64,000 nucleotides of DNA, from NCBI RefSeq assembly GCF_000935125.1, contig NZ_JRKI01000010.1:1-64000 (forward strand), written 5' to 3'. A program made the position numbers and the translations under genes. Within the stretch, counting starts at the first letter, position 1, and each line of letters begins with the position of its first letter. Below, in pieces: positions 5,205 to 13,834 of this stretch. The notes under the pieces were generated by a model. The model was given only the letters and a program-made list of their open reading frames with translations, had not been told where the DNA came from and made no database searches. The stretch is from Streptomyces natalensis ATCC 27448. GTDB taxonomy: Bacteria > Actinomycetota > Actinomycetes > Streptomycetales > Streptomycetaceae.

Positions 5205-8200
5205 ATGGCACTACCCGCTCCCCAGGGACGGCGGAGCAGTACCTTCAGCCGGCTGCTGAGGCACGGGTTCACCGACCCCTCGGCGGCCGCCCGGCTGCTC
5301 GACACCCCCGAGTTCTCCCCCGTACGCGACGACTCGGTGCTACTGGAGGCACTGGGCGGCACCGCCGACCCCGACCTGGCGCTGCTGGGGCTGGCCCGGC
5401 TGGTGGAGGCCCAGAGCCCGGAGGGGCAGCAGAAACTGCTGAGCACCCTGGTCGCGGCCAAACCGCTGCGCGACCGGCTGCTGGGGGTGATGGGCGCGTC
5501 CGAGGCGCTCGCCGACCACCTCGCCCGGCACCCGGGCGACTGGCGTTCGCTGGTCACCTACGAATCGGTGGATCTGCACCCCACCACCCCCGAGTTCGAG
5601 CAGGCGCTCGCCGAGGGCATCTGGGGGGAGCGGGGCGAGGGCCGCTCGCGCGCCGATGCGCTGCGCGTCGCCTACCGCCGCAGCCTGCTGGGGATCGTGG
5701 CCCGCGATGTGTGCGGGACGACCGATGTCGCCGAGGCCGCGGCGGAGCTGGCGGATCTGGCCACCGCGACCGTACGGGCCGCCCTCCAGATCTCCTACGA
5801 GGAGGCGCCCGGCGACGCCGCGGTCTCCCGGCTGGCCGTCATCGCCATGGGCAAATGCGGCGCCCGCGAGCTCAATTACGTCTCCGACGTGGACGTCGTC
5901 TTCGTGGCCGAGGCCAAGGAAGGCGTCGAGGAGGCCAAGGCCCTCCAGGCCGCAACCCGGCTCGCCTCCCGCATGATGCGGCTGTGCTCGGACGTCACCG
6001 TCGAGGGCACCATCTGGCCGGTGGACGCCAATCTGCGCCCCGAGGGCCGCAACGGCCCGCTGGTCCGCACCCTCTCCAGCCATCTCGCCTACTACCAGCG
6101 CTGGGCCAAGACCTGGGAGTTCCAGGCCCTGCTCAAGGCCCGCCCGATGGCCGGCGATCTGGACCTCGGCCAGGCGTATGTCGATGCGGTGGAGCCGATG
6201 GTCTGGCAGGCCGCCGAGCGCGAGAACTTCGTCGCCGATGTGCGCCAGATGCGCCTGCGGGTGGTCGAGAACATCCCCGCCGACCGCGTCGAACGCGAGC
6301 TCAAACTCGGCCCGGGCGGCCTGCGCGACGTCGAATTCGCCGTCCAGCTTCTCCAGTTGGTCCACGGCCGCAGCGATCCCACCCTGCGCGGCCCCGGCAC
6401 CCTCGACGCGCTCGCCGCACTGGCGGCCGGCGGCTACGTCGGACGCCAGGACGCCGCCGCCCTGGACACCGCCTACCGCTTCCTGCGGGCGCTGGAACAC
6501 CGCATCCAGCTCTTCCGGATGCGGCGCACCCATCTGATGCCCGAGGAAGAAACGGATCTGCGGCGCCTGGCCCGCTCATTGGGCTTGTTCACCGAGCCCG
6601 TTGACACCCTCCGTAAGGAGTGGAAGTGGCACGCCAGAGAAGTGCGCCGACTGCATGAGAAGCTCTTCTACCGTCCCCTGCTCGATGCCGTCGCCCATCT
6701 GGAGCCCGGCGAGACCCGGCTGTCGGCACAGGCCGCAGGTCACCGCCTGGAGGCCCTCGGGTACGCCGATCCGGCCGCCGCGCTGCGCCACTTGGAGGCG
6801 CTGGCATCCGGCGTGACCCGTAAGGCCGCGATCCAGCGGACGCTGCTGCCCGTTCTGCTCGGCTGGTTCGCGGACTCCGCCGACCCGGACGCCGGACTGC
6901 TCAACTTCCGCAAGGTGTCGGACGCACTCGGCAAGACGCCGTGGTACCTGCGGCTGCTGCGCGACGAGGGCGCCGCCGCCGAGAACCTCGCCCGGGTGCT
7001 CTCCGCCGGGCGGCTCGCCCCCGACCTGCTGCTGCGGGCCCCGGAAGCGGTGGCCCTGCTCGGCGCCACCGACGGACTCAAACCACGCGGCAGGGCCGCC
7101 CTGGAACAGGAGGTGCTGGCCGCCGTCGGCCGCGCGGAGGGCGCCGAGGCGGCGGTCGCGGTCGCCCGCGGGGTGCGCCGCCGGGAGCTGTTCCGCACCG
7201 CCGCCGCCGACGTGATCCGCGCATACGGCACCGAAGGCCGGCCGGCCGAGGAGGACCACGGCCATGCCATCGACGCCGTGGGCTTCGCCGTCTCCGACCT
7301 CAACGCCGCCACCCTCGCCGGCGCGCTGCGCGCCGCGGTCCGCGAACAGTGGGGCGACACCCTGCCCACCCGCTTCACGGTCATCGGCATGGGCCGCTTC
7401 GGCGGCCACGAGCTGAGCTACGGCTCGGACGCCGATGTGCTGTTCGTCCACGAACCGCGCGACGGCGCCGACGACCACGAGGCCGCCAAGGCCGCCTTCG
7501 CCATCGCCAACGAGATGCGCCGGCTGCTCCAACTCCCCTCCGCCGACCCACCGTTGCCCATAGACGCGGATCTGCGTCCGGAGGGCCGCTCGGGCCCCCT
7601 GGTGCGCACCCTGAATTCGTACGCCGCCTACTACCGCCGCTGGTCGCTGGTCTGGGAGGCCCAGGCGCTGCTGCGGGCCGAACCGGTCGCCGGCGACGAG
7701 GACCTCGGCCGCCGCTTCATCGAGCTGATCGATCCGCTGCGCTATCCGGCCGAGGGCCTGGGCGAGGACGCGGTCCGCGAGATCCGCCGCCTCAAGGCCC
7801 GTATGGAAGCCGAGCGGCTGCCGCGCGGCGCCGATCCGACCACCCACGCCAAGCTGGGGCGCGGCGGCCTGAGCGATGTCGAATGGACCGTTCAGCTGCT
7901 CCAGATGCGCCACGGCTGGGAGGTCCCCGGGCTGCGCACGCCCCGCACCCGCGAGGCGCTGGCCGCGGCGCACGCCGCCGGACTGATCGGCACCGAGGAC
8001 GCCCAGATCCTCGACGAGGCATGGGTGCTGGCGGCGCGGGTGCGCAATGCCGTGATGCTGGTCCGCGGCCGCCCCGGCGACACCTTCCCCGCCGACGGGC
8101 GGGAACTGGCCGCCGTCGGCCGCTACCTCGGCTACGAGGAGGGCCACGTCGGCGAGATGCTCGACGACTACCGCCGCACGACGCGCCGCGCGCGGGCGGT

Positions 8201-8228
8201 GGTGGAGGAGCTGTTCTACGAGGGCTGA
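5205..8228 (+). CDS. glnE: Bifunctional [glutamine synthetase] adenylyltransferase/adenylyl-removing enzyme
   Basis: A 1007-residue GlnE, the usual length for Streptomyces. It transfers AMP to, and phosphorolytically removes AMP from, a conserved Tyr of type I glutamine synthetase, tuning nitrogen assimilation. Both nucleotidyltransferase modules are present: the first at about residues 215-235 (GKCGARELNYVSDVDVVF), the second at about 728-745 (GMGRFGGHELSYGSDADVLF), each with the Gly-Ser/Val-Ser-Asp-x-Asp catalytic signature. Each is followed by an R-P-E-G-R-x-G-P-L-V-R-T motif and a C-terminal helical PII-uridylyl-transferase-like domain. Start ATG 5205 (MALPAPQGRRSSTFSRLL) follows GAGAGG. 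It sits immediately behind the glnA2 fragment and may depend on that operon's transcription, so the inserted element could alter its expression. Confidence 0.95.
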   Translation: MALPAPQGRRSSTFSRLLRHGFTDPSAAARLLDTPEFSPVRDDSVLLEALGGTADPDLALLGLARLVEAQSPEGQQKLLSTLVAAKPLRDRLLGVMGASEALADHLARHPGDWRSLVTYESVDLHPTTPEFEQALAEGIWGERGEGRSRADALRVAYRRSLLGIVARDVCGTTDVAEAAAELADLATATVRAALQISYEEAPGDAAVSRLAVIAMGKCGARELNYVSDVDVVFVAEAKEGVEEAKALQAATRLASRMMRLCSDVTVEGTIWPVDANLRPEGRNGPLVRTLSSHLAYYQRWAKTWEFQALLKARPMAGDLDLGQAYVDAVEPMVWQAAERENFVADVRQMRLRVVENIPADRVERELKLGPGGLRDVEFAVQLLQLVHGRSDPTLRGPGTLDALAALAAGGYVGRQDAAALDTAYRFLRALEHRIQLFRMRRTHLMPEEETDLRRLARSLGLFTEPVDTLRKEWKWHAREVRRLHEKLFYRPLLDAVAHLEPGETRLSAQAAGHRLEALGYADPAAALRHLEALASGVTRKAAIQRTLLPVLLGWFADSADPDAGLLNFRKVSDALGKTPWYLRLLRDEGAAAENLARVLSAGRLAPDLLLRAPEAVALLGATDGLKPRGRAALEQEVLAAVGRAEGAEAAVAVARGVRRRELFRTAAADVIRAYGTEGRPAEEDHGHAIDAVGFAVSDLNAATLAGALRAAVREQWGDTLPTRFTVIGMGRFGGHELSYGSDADVLFVHEPRDGADDHEAAKAAFAIANEMRRLLQLPSADPPLPIDADLRPEGRSGPLVRTLNSYAAYYRRWSLVWEAQALLRAEPVAGDEDLGRRFIELIDPLRYPAEGLGEDAVREIRRLKARMEAERLPRGADPTTHAKLGRGGLSDVEWTVQLLQMRHGWEVPGLRTPRTREALAAAHAAGLIGTEDAQILDEAWVLAARVRNAVMLVRGRPGDTFPADGRELAAVGRYLGYEEGHVGEMLDDYRRTTRRARAVVEELFYEG

Positions 8229-8235
8229 GCGCGCG

Positions 8236-8289
8236 CCTACGAAGGCCGAGATGGGTCTACGCGGGCCGACACGGGTCTACGCGGGCCGA
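8236..8289 (+). repeat. 20-bp direct repeats downstream of glnE
   Basis: GGGTCTACGCGGGCCGA occurs at 8253-8269 and 8273-8289, with a degenerate copy (CCTACGAAGGCCGA) just before. The 8229-8534 gap between glnE and the PAP2 gene holds no gene. A GC-rich imperfect hairpin (ACCGGGCCCCGG...CCGGCCCCGGT, about 8371-8398) may terminate glnE transcription. Confidence 0.6.
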
Positions 8290-8534
8290 GGCGCGGCCGG
8301 CCGGGGCGCATCGCCGCCCCCTCCGCGACCTCCCACAGCGGGTCCGGCGCCGACAGATATCGAGACAGGGACCGGGCCCCGGACGGGCCGGCCCCGGTTC
8401 CGCGCCGCATACCTATCCGGGCCGCGGTGGGTCATTCGGGTGACGGGGGTGAGGGGCGGCGGGTGCGGCGGGCGCGGCCTCGGCCCGTCTGGACGACGGT
8501 GCGCTCTCAGCCCGTCTGCCCGACGGGTGCGCCC

Positions 8535-9395
8535 TCAGCCCACCCGCGCCAGATTCGCCTCCGGCGCCGCCGCATACCGCGCCAGATGGCTCGGCAGCCT
8601 CCCGTACCAGCCCATCGCCACCGTGAACCCGAAGGACAGACACAGCACCCCGCCGACCGCGTCCAGCCAGAAGTGATTGGCGGTGGAGACGATGACCAGC
8701 AGCGTCACGGTGGGGTAGAGCAGGGCCACGATCCGCACCCACAGCGGCTTGGCCAGCATCGCGACGGTGATCCCGCACCACAGCGACCAGCCGATGTGCA
8801 TCGAGGGCATCGCGGCGTACTGGTTGGACATCGAGGCGAGATTGCCGGACGCCATCGAGCCCCAGGTGTCGTGCTCGACCACGGTGTCGACGAAGCCGCC
8901 GCCGGACATCAGCCGCGGCGGCGCCAGCGGATAGAAGTAGTAGCCGACCAACGCGACCCCGGTGGTCGCGAAAAGCGCCAGCCGGGCCGCGGCATAGCGG
9001 CCCGGATGCCAGTGATAGAGCCAGACCAGCACGCCGATCGTCACGATGAAGTGCAGCGTCGCGTAGTAGTAGTTCATCGACACGATCAGCCACGTCACCG
9101 AATTCACCGCGTGGTTGACAGTGTGCTCCACGGCGATTCCCAGCGCATGCTCCGCCTGCCAGACCCAGTCGGCGTTCCGCAGCGCCTTCGCCTTCTGTTC
9201 CGGGACCGCATTTCGAATGAGCGAATACGTCCAGTAACTGACCGCGATCAAGAGGATCTCGAACCAGAGACGGGGCGTCCGAGGTGTGCGCAGCCGGGCC
9301 CATCGGCAGCCGTCCGACGGGCGGTCCGCGCTCCCCCCAGGGGTTTGCGGGGTGGCGGGCCGACCTTCCAAAGTCCTCACATTCGCATCACCCAT
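8535..9395 (-). CDS. PAP2-family phosphatase-like membrane protein
   Basis: A 286-residue integral membrane protein with about six hydrophobic helices. It carries PAP2-type motifs: MPSMHIGWSLW (conserved Ser-x-His) near residues 190-200 and STANHFWLDAVGG (His and Asp of the third motif) near 233-245, as in the PAP2_3 / inositol-phosphorylceramide-synthase-like branch common in Streptomyces. Such enzymes dephosphorylate or exchange head groups on lipid phosphates at the membrane face. The N-terminal 40 residues are Pro/Arg-rich and cytosolic. The start at 9395 is poorly supported: no Shine-Dalgarno, only a short inverted repeat (GGCAGACAGTCTGCC, 9397-9411). A leaderless transcript or a later start is possible. 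The substrate is unknown. Confidence 0.8.
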   Translation of the reverse strand: MGDANVRTLEGRPATPQTPGGSADRPSDGCRWARLRTPRTPRLWFEILLIAVSYWTYSLIRNAVPEQKAKALRNADWVWQAEHALGIAVEHTVNHAVNSVTWLIVSMNYYYATLHFIVTIGVLVWLYHWHPGRYAAARLALFATTGVALVGYYFYPLAPPRLMSGGGFVDTVVEHDTWGSMASGNLASMSNQYAAMPSMHIGWSLWCGITVAMLAKPLWVRIVALLYPTVTLLVIVSTANHFWLDAVGGVLCLSFGFTVAMGWYGRLPSHLARYAAAPEANLARVG

Positions 9396-9451
9396 AGGCA
9401 GACAGTCTGCCAGAAACGGGCATGTCGCCGATCATCCTTCGGTCGGTTATC

Positions 9452-9491
9452 CGAGGGTCCGTATCCCTTTCGAGAGGGATACGGACCCTCG
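9452..9491 (-). terminator. 17-bp perfect hairpin after the lacI-type gene
   Basis: Arms 9452-9468 and 9475-9491 are fully complementary around the loop TTCGAG. It lies about 95 bases past the stop of the minus-strand LacI gene and ahead of the PAP2 gene, the right place for a terminator insulating the two. No T-run is present, as is usual for Streptomyces terminators. Confidence 0.75.
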
Positions 9492-9584
9492 TACCGCAGC
9501 GGGAAAAATCCCGGAAGAATTCAGCGGATCCCCGATACCCGTCTCACGGTGTCAGGAGGTATCGAGGCATACGGACAGGAGGTA

Positions 9585-10646
9585 TCAAGACGTACGGACC
9601 GGCCGCGGAATTCCCGCCACCCTGGACGCCGACTTGGGCGCCGAAGCGGTCGATCCGCGCACCACCAGCTCCGGATGGAAAACGAACTCGCTGTGCGGAG
9701 CGGGCGTCCCGCCGATCTCCTCCAGCAGCGCGCGCACCGCCGCCTGCCCCATCGCCGTCACCGGCTGCCGGATCGTGGTCAGCGGCGGATCGGTGAACGC
9801 GATCAGCGGGGAGTCGTCGAAGCCGACCACGGACATCTCGTTCGGCACGTCCAGCCGCCGCTGCCGCGCCGCCCGGATCGCCCCCAGCGCCATCATGTCG
9901 CTGGCGCACACGATCGCCGTCACCCCGCGGTCGATCAGCGCGGTGGCCGCGGCCTGCCCGCCCTCCAGGGTGAACAGCGAATGCTGGATGAGCGGCCCCA
10001 GCTCGGCCGGGCTCATGTCCAGCCGGTCCCGCATGCTGCGGACGAACCCCTCGATCTTCCGCTGCACGGGCACGAACCGCTCGGGCCCCAGCGCCAGCCC
10101 GATCCGCTGATGGCCGAGCGCCGTGAGGTGGGTGACCGCCAGATCCACCGCGGCCCGGTCGTCGGGGGAGACGAACGGCGCCTGCACCCGGTCGGAGAAG
10201 CCGTTGATGAGGACGAACGGCACCCCCCGGCCGCGCAGCTGCGCATAACGCTCCATATCGGCCGAGGTGTCGGCGTGCAGCCCGGAGACGAAGATGATGC
10301 CGGCCACGCCGCGCTCCACCAGCATCTCGGTCAGCTCGTCCTCCGTCGAGCCGCCCGGCGTCTGCGTGGCGAGCACCGGCGTATAGCCCTGCCGCGTCAG
10401 CGCCTGCCCGATGACCTGGGCGAAGGCCGGGAAGATGGGGTTTTCCAGCTCGGGTGTGATCAGCCCGACCAGGCCCGCGCTGCGCTGCCGCAGCCGTACC
10501 GGGCGCTCATAGCCCAGCACGTCGAGGGCGGCGAGCACCAACTGGCGGGTGGTGGCGGAGACACCGGGTTTTCCGTTCAGTACCCGGCTGACGGTGGCCT
10601 CGCTGACACCCGCCTGTGCTGCGATATCGGAGAGCCGGGCGGTCAT
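9585..10646 (-). CDS. LacI-family transcriptional regulator of the mal locus (copy 1)
   Basis: A 353-residue LacI/GalR regulator. Residues 1-55 hold the LacI helix-turn-helix and hinge (MTARLSDIAAQAGVSEATVS, RVLNGKPGVSATTRQLVLAA). Residues 60-330 form the periplasmic-binding-like effector domain, with VGFDDSPLIAFTDPPLTTIR near the end. The start at 10646 gives the standard family N-terminus; an ATG at 10670 is possible. It lies 26 bases downstream of an alpha-glucosidase gene on the same strand, so both are likely one transcript. A second, similar regulator lies at 17358-18452. One of the two should be the MalR that represses malEFG in the absence of maltose or maltodextrin; which one cannot be told from sequence. 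Confidence 0.85.
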   Translation of the reverse strand: MTARLSDIAAQAGVSEATVSRVLNGKPGVSATTRQLVLAALDVLGYERPVRLRQRSAGLVGLITPELENPIFPAFAQVIGQALTRQGYTPVLATQTPGGSTEDELTEMLVERGVAGIIFVSGLHADTSADMERYAQLRGRGVPFVLINGFSDRVQAPFVSPDDRAAVDLAVTHLTALGHQRIGLALGPERFVPVQRKIEGFVRSMRDRLDMSPAELGPLIQHSLFTLEGGQAAATALIDRGVTAIVCASDMMALGAIRAARQRRLDVPNEMSVVGFDDSPLIAFTDPPLTTIRQPVTAMGQAAVRALLEEIGGTPAPHSEFVFHPELVVRGSTASAPKSASRVAGIPRPVRTS

Positions 10647-10671
10647 GGGATGGGACTGTACCGGGCGCATG

Positions 10672-12276
10672 TCAGATTGCCCACCAGGTGCAGGTGTCAC
10701 CGGGGACGACGGCCGAGGCGCCGTCGATGGTGACGGGGGCGCTGGAGAGCAGCGGCTGCCCCGGCAGCGGGAGTTCGGCCGGGCGGCCGAGAGTGTTGAC
10801 CGTGCAGAGCACTCCGGGCCGGCGGAAGGCCAGCACCCCCTCGGGCGCGGGCTGCCAGGTCATCTCGCCGTCGCCCAGGCCCGGCAGTCTGCGGCGCAGA
10901 TCGAGCGCGGTGCGGTAGAGCTCCAGGGTGGAGGACGGGTCACCGGTCTGTGCCTCGACGGTCAGCAGCCGCCAGTCGGCGGGCTGCGGCAGCCAGCTCC
11001 CGCCGGGCCCGAAGCCGTACGGGGGCAGATCGCCGGACCAGGGCAGCGGCACCCGGCAGCCGTCGCGGAACCCGTCCTGCCCGTTGGCGCGGAAGAACGA
11101 GGGGTCCTGGCGGACCTCGTCGGGCAGATCGAGGACTTCCGGGAGGCCCAGTTCCTCGCCCTGGTAGAGGTAGGCGGATCCGGGGAGGGCGAGCATCAGC
11201 AGGGCGGCGGCACGGGCCCGGTCGAGGCCGCCGCCCAGGCGGGTGCGGTGGCGTACGACATCGTGGTTGGACAGCACCCAGGTGGCCGGGGCACCGACCG
11301 GGCGCACCGAATCGAGGGACTCGTCGATGACGGTGCGGAGCGAGGCCGTATCCCAACTCGCCTGGAGATAGTGGAAGTTGAACGCCTGGTGCAGTTCGTC
11401 GGGGCGGACGTAGAGGGCGAGGCGTTCGGCGCTGGGGGCCCAGGCTTCGGCGACGGCGATCACCTCCTTGCCGCAGGCGTCCCCGTATCCGTCCAGCAGG
11501 CGCCGCCAGGAGCGGTGGATGGCATGCACCCCGTCCTGGTCGAAGAACGGCAGGACCTGGCTGCCGATGAGCTGGGCCTGTTCGCCGCGGCCGATGTCGG
11601 GCAGACCGGGCGCCTTGACCATGCCGTGGGCGACGTCGACCCGGAAGCCGTCGACGCCCAGGTCCAGCCAGAAGCGCAGGATGGCCGCGAATTCGGCGTG
11701 GACGTCGGGGTTGTCCCAGTTCAGATCGGGCTGTTCGGGGGCGAAGAGATGGAGGTACCAGTCGCCGCGGTCGGTACGGGTCCAGGCCGGGCCGCCGAAG
11801 ATCGACTCCCAGTCGTTCGGCGGCAGCTCGCCGCGCTCGCCCTTGCCGGGCCGGAACACATAGCGCTTCCGGGCCAGTTCGGGGTCCTGGAACCACGGGT
11901 GCTGGTCGGAGGTGTGATTGGGGACGACATCGACGATCACCCGCAGGCCCGCGTCATGGGCGGCGCCGATCAGGTCCCGGGCATCCTCCAGATTGCCGAA
12001 GAGCGGGTCGACGGCGCGGTAGTCGGCGACGTCGTAGCCGCCGTCGGCCTGGGGCGAGGCGTAGAACGGCGTCAGCCAGACGGCGTCCACGCCCAGCGCC
12101 TTGAGATACGGCACCTTGGCGCAGGCGCCGCGCAGATCGCCGATGCCGTCGCCGTCGCTGTCGGCGAACGAGCGGACGTAGACCTGATAGATGACGGCGT
12201 CCCGCCACCATCCGGAACCCCGGCCTGGTGCGGTGGTCTGGGGTGCGAGGCCGGGGGAAGTGAGCTCCTGGGTCAT
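10672..12276 (-). CDS. aglA: GH13 alpha-glucosidase (cytoplasmic), copy 1
   Basis: A 534-residue glycoside hydrolase family 13 enzyme that hydrolyses alpha-1,4-glucosides such as maltose and short maltodextrins. Conserved regions are in order: VIYQVYVRSFADSDGDGIGD (residues 29-48), VDVVPNHTS (~115-123), DGFRVDVAHGM with the nucleophile Asp (~209), VIAVAEAW with the acid/base Glu (~274), and VLSNHDVVRH with the transition-state Asp (~335). There is no signal peptide, so it acts on imported sugar. It is transcribed divergently from malEFG across a shared promoter region. Part of the gene (11081-11340) is almost base-identical to the second glucosidase gene, suggesting gene conversion. The gene name follows the usual Streptomyces mal locus; exact substrate range is inferred. 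Confidence 0.88.
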   Translation of the reverse strand: MTQELTSPGLAPQTTAPGRGSGWWRDAVIYQVYVRSFADSDGDGIGDLRGACAKVPYLKALGVDAVWLTPFYASPQADGGYDVADYRAVDPLFGNLEDARDLIGAAHDAGLRVIVDVVPNHTSDQHPWFQDPELARKRYVFRPGKGERGELPPNDWESIFGGPAWTRTDRGDWYLHLFAPEQPDLNWDNPDVHAEFAAILRFWLDLGVDGFRVDVAHGMVKAPGLPDIGRGEQAQLIGSQVLPFFDQDGVHAIHRSWRRLLDGYGDACGKEVIAVAEAWAPSAERLALYVRPDELHQAFNFHYLQASWDTASLRTVIDESLDSVRPVGAPATWVLSNHDVVRHRTRLGGGLDRARAAALLMLALPGSAYLYQGEELGLPEVLDLPDEVRQDPSFFRANGQDGFRDGCRVPLPWSGDLPPYGFGPGGSWLPQPADWRLLTVEAQTGDPSSTLELYRTALDLRRRLPGLGDGEMTWQPAPEGVLAFRRPGVLCTVNTLGRPAELPLPGQPLLSSAPVTIDGASAVVPGDTCTWWAI

Positions 12277-12313
12277 CTGCGTCCCTGTGGGGTCATGAGG
12301 TGAAGGGGCGTGG

Positions 12314-12368
12314 TGTCTTCACTGACGTGTCTTCACTGACGTGTCTTCACTGACGTGTCTTCACGGAC
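12314..12368 (+). repeat. 14-bp tandem repeat in the mal divergent promoter
   Basis: TGTCTTCACTGACG is repeated three times exactly (12314-12327, 12328-12341, 12342-12355), and a fourth partial copy (TGTCTTCACGGAC) follows. It lies just upstream of the alpha-glucosidase start on the minus strand. It could be an operator array or a slippage-prone minisatellite. Confidence 0.8.
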
Positions 12369-12436
12369 TCAACGCTCGGGTGGGCCCCGGGTGACGGGGA
12401 CCGGGGAGTCCCAAGGGTGCCGTTCCGGCCAACCGG

Positions 12437-12496
12437 TTGCAATTTCTTCCAGTCTCCTTGCAAGGATTTTCCGCAAGGTCTTTCGGTTTGTTTGCA
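12437..12496. promoter_or_regulatory. mal promoter region with TTGCAA/CTTGCAAG motifs
   Basis: The divergent region before malE contains TTGCAA (12437-12442), CCTTGCAAGG (12456-12465), CGCAAGGTCTT (12473-12483) and TTTGCAG (12491-12497). Streptomyces maltose promoters are known for CTTGCAG-type direct repeats bound by MalR. A closely similar block stands before the pullulanase gene at 22461-22490, which supports a common regulator. Confidence 0.55.
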
Positions 12497-12547
12497 GCGC
12501 TGTTACGTTCCTGACCGCCATCTACGGCGATCCCCAAAGGAGTTCAC

Positions 12548-13834
12548 ATGCGGCGTGGCATACCCGGCATACGTGGCATCACCGCAACCGCGCTGGTAGC
12601 GGGCCTGGCGCTGACGGCAAGCGGATGCGGCGGGAGCGACGGCAACGGCTCGGCCAACAGCGGCGGCGAACTGTCCGGAACCGTTACCTTCTGGGACACC
12701 TCCAACGACGCCGAGAAGGCGACCTACCGCAAGCTTGCCGAAGGCTTTCAGAAAGAACACCCCAAGGTCCACGTTCAGTATGTGAACGTTCCCTTCGGCG
12801 ACGCCAACGCCAAGTTCAAGAACGCCGCCGGCGGCAACTCCGGCGCCCCCGACGTGATGCGCACCGATGTCGCCTGGGTCGCCGACTTCGCCAACCTCGG
12901 CTACCTCGCCCCGCTCGACGGCACCCCCGCCCTCGACAAGACCGCCGACTACCTCCCGCAGGCTGTCGGGTCCACGAAGTTCAAGGGCAAGACCTACGCC
13001 GCACCCCAGGTCATCGACACCCTCGCCCTCTTCTACAACAAGAAGCTCCTCAAGGACGCCGGCGTCCCCGTTCCCAAGACCTTCGCCGAACTCAAGGCCG
13101 CCGCCAAGAAAATCAAGGACAAGACCGGCGCCACCGCCCTCTACCTGCGCGGCGACGACCCCTACTGGTTCCTGCCCTACCTCTACGGCGAGGGCGGCAA
13201 CACCATCGACGCCCACTCGAAGACCGTGAAGATCGACAACGCCGCCGGCGTGAAGGCCTTCGCCGCCATCAAGGACCTGGTCGACTCCAAGGCCGCCATC
13301 ACCGACGCCACCGACGGCCAGGAAAACCAGCTCACCGCCCTCAAGGACGGCAAGGTCGCGATGGCCGTCGACGGCCCCTGGGACATCGAGGGCGCCCGCG
13401 CCGGCCAGGCCTTCAAGGACAAGAAGAACCTCGGCGTCGCCCCCGTACCCGGCGGCAGCACCGCGCAAGGATCACCGCAAGGCGGCTGGGACCTTTCCGT
13501 ATACGCCGGCAGCAAGAACCTGCAAGCCGCTTACGCCTTCGTGAAATACATGAGCTCGGCCAAGGTGCAGCAGGAAACCACCGACAAACTCAGCCTGCTG
13601 CCCACCCGCAAGTCCGTGTACCAGATCCCGGCCGTCAAGCAGAACGAGATGGTCACGTTCTTCAAGCCCGCCGTCGACCGCGCCGTACAGCGCCCCTGGA
13701 TCGCCGAGGGCAACTCCCTCTTCGAACCCATCAAGGTCCAGATGAACAAGGTGCTCACCGGCAGCGCCACACCCGAACAGGCCGCCAAGACGACCGGTGC
13801 CGCCTACCGAAAGCTGCTCAAGGACTACAAGTGA
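12548..13834 (+). CDS. malE: Maltose/maltodextrin ABC transporter substrate-binding lipoprotein
   Basis: A 428-residue extracellular solute-binding protein of the MalE type. The N-terminus MRRGIPGIRGITATALVAGL is a lipoprotein signal ending LTASGC, so Cys27 should be lipidated and anchor the protein outside the membrane. A Ser/Gly/Asn linker follows, then the binding fold with the usual motif for extracellular sugar-binding proteins (DVMRTDVAWVADFANLGYLA). Start ATG 12548 is preceded by AAAGGAG at good spacing. It is the first gene of malE-malF-malG-aglA2, with a GTGA overlap into malF. No ATP-binding subunit is encoded nearby; as in other Streptomyces, the multi-sugar ATPase MsiK encoded elsewhere probably energises the importer. 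Confidence 0.92.
   Translation: MRRGIPGIRGITATALVAGLALTASGCGGSDGNGSANSGGELSGTVTFWDTSNDAEKATYRKLAEGFQKEHPKVHVQYVNVPFGDANAKFKNAAGGNSGAPDVMRTDVAWVADFANLGYLAPLDGTPALDKTADYLPQAVGSTKFKGKTYAAPQVIDTLALFYNKKLLKDAGVPVPKTFAELKAAAKKIKDKTGATALYLRGDDPYWFLPYLYGEGGNTIDAHSKTVKIDNAAGVKAFAAIKDLVDSKAAITDATDGQENQLTALKDGKVAMAVDGPWDIEGARAGQAFKDKKNLGVAPVPGGSTAQGSPQGGWDLSVYAGSKNLQAAYAFVKYMSSAKVQQETTDKLSLLPTRKSVYQIPAVKQNEMVTFFKPAVDRAVQRPWIAEGNSLFEPIKVQMNKVLTGSATPEQAAKTTGAAYRKLLKDYK

Noticed and set aside
6576..8147. 523-codon minus-strand frame inside glnE
   Set aside because: glnE is unmistakable on the other strand, with both catalytic modules.
10549..12303. A long open frame of 584 codons on the plus strand
   Set aside because: It is antisense to a complete GH13 alpha-glucosidase with all catalytic motifs; long antisense frames are expected at this GC content.
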